Below are positions 20,423-30,600 of a DNA stretch of 64,000 nt, piece by piece (the stretch's first letter is position 1; every line of letters begins with the position of its first letter). Under the pieces are notes generated by a model. It had not been told where the DNA came from. It ran no database searches and saw nothing but the letters and a program-made list of their open reading frames with translations. Made by a program: the position numbers and the translations under genes. The stretch lies in the NCBI GenBank assembly GCA_964443025.1, contig CAYUEL010000002.1:9960-73959 (forward strand), given 5' to 3'. Source of the DNA: JAJFKJ01 sp964443025 (GTDB taxonomy: Bacteria; Pseudomonadota; Gammaproteobacteria; JABCZS01).

Positions 20423-21688
20423 TTAATCCCCCATTTTTTCTAAGATCATATGGCTATTGGTTCCACCAAAACCAAATGAAGAAACTGCTGCAATAGTGCG
20501 ATTCACTCGCGATTTCCATTCTTCTGTCGAGACAATTGGATAAAATGGGCTTTTATCAAAATTAAATCGTGGATGAGGGCTTTCACAATGAATCGTCGGA
20601 GGTATCATATTGTGCTCCATGCTCAGTAAAATTTTGATAATACTTGCAACCCCTGCAGCCATCATGGTATGTCCAATATTTGATTTCACTGAACCGATCG
20701 CACAAAACTGATTTTTTGATGTGTAATTGCGATAAACATCCGATGCTGCTTTGACCTCAATTGGATCGCCTAAAAGCGTACCTGTTCCATGTGCCTCATA
20801 ATAACTAATTTGTTCAGGATTAATGTTTGCGAGAGACAACGCACGATGAATGACTTCTTTTTGACCTTCTTGATTTGGCACTGTTAAGCCCATTGTTTTA
20901 CCATCATTGTTAATCGCAGAAGCCAATATCGTGGCAATAATCCGATCACCGTCGCGAATCGCTGCATTATAGTTTTTTAGCAAAACTAAACCCGCACCTT
21001 CTGAAAGTACAAATCCGTTTGCACGTTTATCAAAGACGTATGATTTCCCATCTGGAGAAAGTACATTGGCATTATTAAATCCAATATGCGCAAATGGATC
21101 AATCAACAAAAAGATACCGCCAGCAATGGCTAATTCACTTTCTCCATGCAAAATCGATTGACATGCATCATGCATCGCAACTAATGAAGAGGAACATGCT
21201 GTATCAATAGTTTTTGACGCACCTCTTAAATTATAGAAATTTGAAATACGTGCAGCAATAATATTCCCAATATAGCTCACAATCGTATTTTTAATCACAT
21301 TTTTTGGAATTTCCTTATAATTATTTCTAACATAATTATTTTCTTTTGCGCCAATATAAACAACTGTATTAGTATCCTTTATTTTATCAATGTACCCTGC
21401 GCGCTTTAATAAATCATCTGCAAGCTCTAATAGGACACGTTGCTGCGGATCAAGGATTAGCGCATTGGAATCATCAATAGCAAAACGTTCCGCATCAAAG
21501 CTTGAAATATCATTCAGATAACCACCGTAGGTAATATGTTTATCTTCCACACTAAATTTTCCCCAACGATCTGTTGGCGGATTGGTAATCAGATCTCTCC
21601 CAGTAGTTAAATTTACCCAAAAATCTTCAAGGGTAGGTGATTGAGGCAGAATTCCGGTGTAGCCAATAATCGCAACTTTATTTTGCGA
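19286..21688 (-). other. PKS module 5, split over two proteins: KS | DH-ACP
   Basis: KS5 closes PKS1 about four residues after FGGTNSHMILEK. DH and ACP open PKS2. KS5 keeps Cys3854, HGTGT and the second His, but has an unusual FAIDDSNALILDPQQR segment. The roughly 120-residue flanking subdomain that follows every other KS here is absent; PKS2 begins with KKKYWL, the tail of the usual YPFxxxRYW linker motif. DH: His30 in DHKIYGEPVLMG (Pro to Met) and Asp193, with its His at +3 rather than +4. ACP Ser341. Confidence 0.75.
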
Positions 21689-24600
21689 TGCATGATTACT
21701 GGTTTTAACTGTAATCGATTCAAAATTATTTTCTGTTGTTTGCTCAACCCCTGCTGAATTAATTAAATATTCAGACAATTGATTGATCGTAGGATGCATG
21801 ATAATAGAATTGGGATCCATAATGATCTGGTATTTCTTTTCTAGTTCATTTAATAATCGCATCATTAAAATTGAATCAATTCCATATTCTGAAAAATTAT
21901 CGTTAAAATCAAGTTGTGACGCATCTATTTTTAGCATGTGGGAAATGATTTCTAATACTTCGGTTCGAATTTTATTTTGATCGTTTTTGACGATTAAACC
22001 AGAAGTTTGATTGGCAGAAGGTTGTTTATCCACCGCAATATTAAAGTACTGAGCAATTTTATCCATTACTCCATAAGCCACCATAATCTGACCTGATTGA
22101 TTCAACGTCAATATTCCATGCAATATCTCCAAACCCAGCTTAGATCGCAGCACCGACAGCCCCGTTCGACGTAGCTGCCAGTCTTCATGATGCGGCTCAA
22201 GCGTCATCCCACCTTCCGCCCATAATGGCCAATTAATTGCAATGGTTCTACCCGAACGCTTTCCCTTTGCAACTAAATGATCTCGATATTCAACATACCC
22301 ATCCAAATATGCATTTGCCGCAGCGTAATCGACCTGCCCAATGTTACCCTTGATAGAGGCTACAGAAGAAAAAAGAACAACAAAATTTAGAGCAATATCT
22401 TTAGTATAAGTATCAAGCCAATGAAGCCCTAGTAGTTTGGGTGAAAGAACATCTTCAAATTCAGAGACAGTTTTATTGATCAATAATGAATCCTTTAGCA
22501 CACCCGCGCAATGAAATATTCCTGATAGAGAATCATGGTTTTTCATAATTGAGTCAATTAAATTCTGAACCTCATCCGCTCGAGTGATATCACATTTCTC
22601 ATAGATGACATGCGCGCCATGCAGAATTAAAGAGCTCATCCATTGTTGATCGTCGATGGCGGGCGCTTTGCGTCCACATAAAATAATTTTTGTATTTTTA
22701 AACTGTGAAATGTATTCTGCAACCTTTTTCCCAAGGCCACCCAGCCCTCCCGTAATCAAAAACACTCGATTTGAAAATAAATCAGTGCGCAAATGTGCAC
22801 TTGCATACCGATTCAAAGTCTGAACCCAGCGTGCATGATTCTCATCATATCGTACAAATTGATGCTGAGAATTCTGTTGCATTTCATTACGAAGCGTTTC
22901 AGCTGCAATGCTGGGATTTGTTAAGATCGCCTGATCCAGCGCAATCAGCTTAGTTTTTATTTTAGGATTTTCAATCTGCATGCTTTTTATTAAGCCGGCT
23001 AAAGGTGCATAAAGATGAATATTTTGATTGGGAACGACAATCGCACACACCATCTGATGAGTTTTTTGTGACAATTTTTCTTTCAAATAATTAAATATTG
23101 CGGTCACTATTTCTATGGGAGCCTTCGCCTGGTTTATGTTAAAGTAAAACTCTTTGCAGGAATTTTGAAGCTGATTTACAAGTGCAGCTAATGAATCCTG
23201 CTGAAAATTAATAAATAAATATTCGCTTGTTTCTTGTTGATTTTTAAGATCCGAATTTGAAGGAATTTCCCTTTCCCACTTTGCCATTGCCAAAACGACA
23301 TCGTAATGAGACTCATTATTTTTTTCATTTTGTTCATCTAGAAATTTTACCCCTAAAGAAACCGTATCAAAATCAGTCTTATTCAAAGACAACTGCGCAG
23401 ACGGCTGAGGCTCGATTTGTTTTTGCGAAATCCAATATTTGTTCTTTGCAAAACAATAAGTGGGCAAGCGGAATTTTTTAAAAGAGATCCCGGTGTCAAG
23501 GTGGCTTAATGACGCCTGCATGTTTATCTGTGAGCTCTCTTCGGGGGTATTCTCAAGAAATAATTGAATTCTATTAATTAACTCAGGTTTATCACTTGCC
23601 GTAAAAACAATTTTGTATTTCATCAAATCTCTACAGAACCTTAATGTGAGGGCAATATGTGGCAAATGTTCTTGCGCAATCTGCTCCTGGCTTTTGATGA
23701 ATTTCAAAAATCTTTTCACATTTTTAATTAGCGAAGGAACGCTTTGTGCAGAAAATAAAAATTCGATAGGTTTTTGAATCGATATTGAAGGTAACCCTTT
23801 TCTTTTCTCGGAATACTCTTCGATTACAATATGTGCGTTGGTACCGCTATAACCAAAAGCAGATAGTGCCGCTTTCCGGAGCCCTGAATGCGTAATCCAA
23901 CTTTGATGCTGAGTACTTACATAAAATGGGCTATTTTTAAAATCAATATGTTCGTTTGCAGTTTGATAATTTATACTGGGCACCAATTCTTTATGCTGTA
24001 AACAAAGTAAAATTTTAACCAATGACGTTAAACCGGCTGCTGCCGAAGTGTGACCCACATTGGTTTTTACTGAACCAATCGCACAACTGCTATCTTTCAC
24101 ACCTTCTTTTTGATAAACAGTAGTCAACGCTTCGAGTTCGATCGGATCTCCTAGTTTGGTGCCAGTTCCATGCGCTTCAATATAGGAAATCGAGTGAGGA
24201 TCAATTTCATTTTTTTTATATACACTTTGGATTAATTCTATTTGCGATTGTGTGCTGGGCGCAGTAATCCCATTGGTTTTTCCATCTTGATTAATGCCAG
24301 AACCAGTAATTACACCATAAATGTGATCATGATCATGAATCGCATCGTCTAGTCGTTTTAAGACCACGGCAACTACGGCTTCACCGGGAACAAATCCATT
24401 TGCACGTCGATCAAACGTAAAGCATTGTCCGTCTTCTGAAAGCATACCCGCATCGCACATTCTAAAATAATTACTCTCACCCAAATAAAGAGTTACACCT
24501 CCTGCAAGCGCCATATCAATTTCATTCAAACGAAGTGCTTGGCAAGCAAGATGAGTTGCGACTGCAGAAGAAGAGCATGCCGTATCCACTGCAATCGCCG

Positions 24601-27600
24601 GCCCTTTAAGATTAAGTAAATAAGCCATACGCGCAGCTAAAATAGCATTTGAGTTTCCCGTGGCCGTCTGCGCTAAGCCTGAATGTTCTTTGCTGGATAA
24701 AACGTTTTGCCAATAATCATTTTGCATGACCCCAATATAGGAACCGCATTGAATTTGACTCAGTTTTTCAGGGGTATAATTGGCATCTTCAAAAGCTTTC
24801 CAGGCTTCTTGTAAAAATAATCTTTGCTGGGGATCCATGCACTCTGCTTCTGCCGGGGAAAGATTAAAAAATAATGGATCAAATTCGTCAATATGAGATA
24901 ACTCACCTATCCATTTGCAATATACCTTGTTTTTATTCTTTTTGTTTGCATCGTAAAATTGATTCACATCCCATCGAATATTTGAAACTTCAGTAATGCT
25001 GTTGACGCCATTTTTTAAATTATCCCAAAATTCATCAATCGATTCAGCGCCCGGGAATCTTCCAGAAACACCAATAATAGCGATTTTATTGTGATTATTA
25101 TGCGAGACTTCTGATTCCTGCTTAACGTCAGACACATGATTGATTTTATTTTTCGTTTCATTCAATAAAAATTGCGCAAGTTTTTCAATGGTTGGGTAAT
25201 CATAAATTCGCGTTGCAGGAAAATGGATCCCAAAATTCGACTTAATTCGCTTTGAAAACTCGATGCCTACAATAGAATCCAAGCCAAGATTAATTAATTC
25301 CAGCTTTTCATCAATCTCTTCTTCATTAATAAAAAGCGATTTTGCAAGCTCAGTCTTTAGAAAGCATTTGATCGCTGCATAGGTTTGACTTTGATCAAAG
25401 AATTGATTTTGTTCCATCATAAGAGAATAATCAGTCGCTTGTGATTTTTTGCTTTCCAGAGGGGGGGCAATCTGCTCATTGTCTATTTTGATTTCAGAGA
25501 AAGTTGTACACTTTTGATGAGCACTCACTAAATTCTCAGAGAAATTTTCAGGATTAATTAAAGATATTTTTTCCACAACAGCTCTCTTTTCATGTTTTGT
25601 ACTCAACTCAATTAAATTTTTCTTAAATGGATACCCGGGCAGCGAAACGCTTTTCCCCGGTTTTTCTTCAAACAACGATCTCCAATCTACAACGCTACCA
25701 TTCAACCATGCTGTTGACAATGGTGATAATTCCGTATGAGTCGTATAATCAACTTCCCCAGAAACATATTTTTTGAGCTTAGTTTCTAAGCTTTTTGCAT
25801 TATTTGCATAGACTACTGCTCTATATTTTTGCGGAACACGGCAACAACACAATGTATAGGCAATATCACGCATAGATAGGTGAATGTGATTGATGCGCAT
25901 GAACTCCAGATGGGTTAACAGTGCTTGGGCATAATTTTTAAGTCCCTCCTCATAACCGCATGAAAATATACATGGAAATTCTCTGCCATCATCTAAAACG
26001 TGATCATCTTTACTGCGGTATTCTTCCACAATCACATGGGCATTGACACCACCTGCACCAAACGAGCTCACGCCAGCAATTCTTCGATTGTTTTTCACTA
26101 TCCACGAGTCAAGGTGATGTTGCAAATAAAAAGGAGATTCCGCAAAATTAATGTTAGGATTAACGATTGCTGAATGAATCGAAGGAAATTTCTTTTTGAA
26201 TTTTATTTGCAATAATATTTTTATTAATCCTGCAATCCCCGCAGCCGCCTCTAAATGCCCAATGTTTGATTTAATGGAACCAATAGCACAATAGTTTTTT
26301 TGCTGAGTTGATTCTTGAAACGCTTGAGTCAGTGCTGTAATTTCAATCGGATCGCCCAAAAAGGTTCCAGTACCATGTGCCTCAATATAACTTATGGCAT
26401 CCGCACTAATTTGTGCTTCTCCGATCGCTTTGGCTACTAAATCTCTTTGCGCATTAGGATTCGGTACCGTGTAGCCACTGGTTCTACCTCCATGGTTTAC
26501 CGCACTGCTTTTGATGATGCCATAGATATGGTTACCATCTCGAATCGCAGCGCTAAGTGGTTTTAGTACTGCTATGCCCACGCCCTCTCCAGGAACAAAG
26601 CCATCAGCATTTCCACCAAAACTTCTGTTTTCAGCGGTGGTAGATAACATCCCCATTTGACATAAATATTGATAATTAGAAGGATGTAAATAGAGATTTA
26701 CACCTCCAGCCAAAGCTATTTCACAATCTCCCCTTAAAATGTTCTGACAGGCTTCATGCACGGCAACTAAAGAGGATGAACACATAGTATCTATGGCTAA
26801 ACTGGGCCCTTTCAAATTGAAAAAAAACGAAACACGATTTGCAACGGAACTAAATGAAGTTCTTGGATAAAAACCATCTGTTTCATTTTTAAGAAATTCA
26901 AATCCATTTTTTGTGATTCCAGCAAAAACGCCGACGTTTGTTCCACTTATTTTTTTTACATCGATTCCAGCATCTTCTAAAGCGTGCCATGCAGTCTCTA
27001 AAAACAAGCGTTCGTGTGGGTCAATTTGTAGCGCTTCCTTTGGAGAAATATTAAAAAATAAACTATCAAATTTATTAAAATTATCAATAAATCCGCCCCA
27101 TTTTGAATAAATTTTATTTTGATTAATCGCCTCTTCTTTGTTAGGGGTAAAATGTTCATTAAAATTCCAACGTTCAAGCGGTATTTCCGTAATGCAGTCT
27201 TTTCCGTTCATAAGATTAACGCAAAACTCATCAATACTATTTGCCCCTGGGAATCGACCCGCGATTCCCACAATGGCAATTTCAGTTGACCTAGGGTCTG
27301 AGCGTTCGGATTCTGTATCCTGAACTTGATCTGGGTGTTGATTATAGTTGTTAAACAAATAATCCGCTAATTCGCGAATGGTTTTACACTCATACAATAC
27401 CGTTTTAGAAAGATTGGGATAGATTTTTTCAAGTTCTCGATTAATGTTAATGACCATAATCGAATCCATGCCAAATTCTGAGAACTCAATATCGCTGTGA
27501 ATGTCCGATAGATTTACTTTAGAATATTTTGAGAATAATGATTGAATCTGATCTTCGATTTCAGAAAGGTTCTGTTTTTTATTCCTTGAATGTAGATGGC

Positions 27601-30600
27601 TTTGTACAGGCTGGGCCATTTCACATTGAAGACTTTCGTTTAACTTTTGACTAAAAATGGATTGATTTCCGAATGCAACAATAACCTCATCATCTTCTAT
27701 GCCAAGAGCTCCGTAAAGTGACTCCATGCCTTTTGAAAATTCTAGCGGCAGCATGCCTAAATTTTCTTTAAAATGCATTTCAACTTCAGGCGTGACGTTC
27801 ATGCCTCCACTTTCCCACAAAGGCCAACTAATCGATGAAGTACGTCCAAAACGTTGATTTTTTTTCACCTGTTCATTTCGATAATGTGCATATTGATTCA
27901 TGAATGCATTGGCTGCTGCGTAATCAGACTGACCAGCATTCCCCATGCAACCCACAAAAGATGAAAAAAGGATTATAAAATCAAGCGGAAGATCTTTTGT
28001 AGCTTTATCAAGATAATAAAGACCCAACACTTTTGGATTTAGAACTTGAGGGAATTCATCACTGCTTTTATTATAAATATAATTATCTTTAATCATGCCT
28101 GCGCAGTGAATAATGCCAGATAATCCGTGATGCCTTGAAACAATATCAACAATCATTTGGTTGATCGCAAATTGATCACTTATATCTAGTGAATAATAAT
28201 TAATTTTGCAATTGTTCTTTTCAAGGGATTGTATTTTTTTCTGAATGTTTTCATTGAGAGCAGTTCGACCGCAAATAATTATTTTTCCATTTTGAATACA
28301 ATTTGTTATCTCTGTTGCCAACGCGTAACCAAGGGCACCGAATCCCCCTGTAATCAAATAAACACCCTGATTTTTCCAAGGCATTTTTTTAAGCAAAGGC
28401 TTTTCCTTCCAGTGCGTAATGTATCTTTTTTCGGAGGAATACATAATTTCCACGTCCCTCATCAAGGCAGACTGGTCAAGTCGATGGCGCAATTCTTCAA
28501 GCTTCGTTTTACGGTCAAGACCTATGATTTGTACCTTAATGGCTGGAAACTCAATATGAAGCGCTTTTAAGAACGCAGAAAACCCAATATAAACTTGATA
28601 TTCATTAAAAAATGGAAAGACCACTTGGATGAGGATTGGACTGACTCTTCCTGACGATTTGCTGATTTTTGATTTTAATCGATTAAAAATAGCAATGAGA
28701 TGGTTTTGGTAGTTTAGTGCAATATTGTCTTCAGTAGTTCTTAACACAACACATTCAGCTGTTTTTATTTTAGATTGAAGATATGCTTGTACAGTTTCAT
28801 AGGTCTCATCAAGTATTTGATTGGCTTCTATAATAAAAATCATTTTGGAATCAAAGTGAACTTTGTCATTAACAACTGGTTCAGTTTTCACCTCTACATG
28901 TGATTTTATATAAATTCTTAGTTCACTTTTTTCATTTAAACTTTGATTAAACCAATATTTGTCTGTCAAAAACGCATACCCTGGCAAACTAATCAGCTTG
29001 CCTTGCTGTCCATTGTAGAATTGCCTCCATTCAATTGACCCCCCTTTCATCCATGATTCAATCGTTTCTTTAAAAGAAGAATTAATTGTGCCTAAGAGCT
29101 TCTGATCACTCAACATAGCTTCTTGCAATAAATGTTTTAACTCTTTTAAATCATTGGCAACAATGCAGAGCCGTTTTGGCATCGCTTCACGACCGATTTG
29201 CAAAGTATAAGTGATATCTTCTAGTTGAATGGTCTGGTTTTCTTTTGACAGCAGCTGAGATACAAATTGATAAAACTGATGAACGATGTTTCCAAGACTT
29301 TGATTATTTTTTGCAGACAAAATAAAAATATTTGAAACATGAGGAATAAATAATGATTCATGCTGTGTCTGATGTTCTTCTAAAATAACATGTGCACCTA
29401 CACCACCAAATCCAAAAGAACTGACACCGGCACGCCTTGGATATTGAACAGACCATTTTTCATTATCTTGAACAAGGTGCATGTGTGTTGTTGATAAATC
29501 AATATATCGGTTGATTTGCGTTAAATTAGGATTACCGGGGATAGTGTGATGTTTAAAACTTAAAATAACCTTTAAAACACCCGCAAGTCCTGCTGCAGCT
29601 TCTAAATGTCCTAAATTTGCTTTTACGGTTCCGATCGCACATTTACTTTGTGCGTAATTGTGTTTCAATCCTTCAATTTCAATAGGATCACCTAATGCAG
29701 TTCCTGTTCCATGCGCTTCAATGTAACTCACGGAGGTTGCATCAATATTTGAGCGTCGCAAAGCACTTGCAATAATATGAGCTTGCGAGGTTGCGCTTGG
29801 AGCGGTTAATGAATGACCGTGTCCGGTATGTCCCACAGCAGAGCCTTTAATTACACCATATATTTGATTTTTTTCTTGAATTGCTTTATGCAGCGGTTTT
29901 AATAAAAGTGTAACAATTCCTTCTCCTCTCACATAACCATTGGCATGTTCATCAAATGTGTAACAACGCGCATCAGGGCTTAACATCCCTGATTGCTGAA
30001 ATGCATAAGACGTTCGGGGAGATAAGATCAGGTTGACCCCTCCAACTAAAGCCATTTCACATTCACCTTGATTTAAAGATAAAAGCGCTCGATGTAATGC
30101 AACTAAAGAGCTCGAGCATGCGGTATCAATAACTTCACTTGGCCCTTGTAGATTAAAGAAAAATGATATTTTATTGGCCAGCATAGAATGTGCTAAGCCC
30201 GTGGAAGTATAGGCTTCTCTTAATACACCTTCTTCTGCCAGAAGCTCCTGGTAATCACTATGCATTGCACCGATGAAAACACCAACTGATCGATTTGATG
30301 CTTGATGAAGAGCAACTCCAGCTTCCTCAAAAGTATGCCAGGCGACTTGTAATAACTTTCTTTGCTGTGGATCCATTAACTCTGCTTCTAAAGGGGAAAT
30401 ATTAAAAAATTTCGCATCAAACTCTTCTACACCTTCGATAAACCCAGCTTTTTGTAACACTGGATCGAGTGCTAAAAATTGAGTGTGGCCCGGTCTTTCT
30501 TCTGAAATCTGCCGAATAGAAATCTTCTGGTTGCACAGATTCTCCCAAAATTGACTGAATGTCTCTGCATCTGGCAGCAATGCGCCAATTCCGATGATCG

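Noticed and set aside
28229..28570. 113-codon plus-strand frame inside PKS1
   Set aside because: Antisense to the KR region of module 2, without ribosome site or family match.
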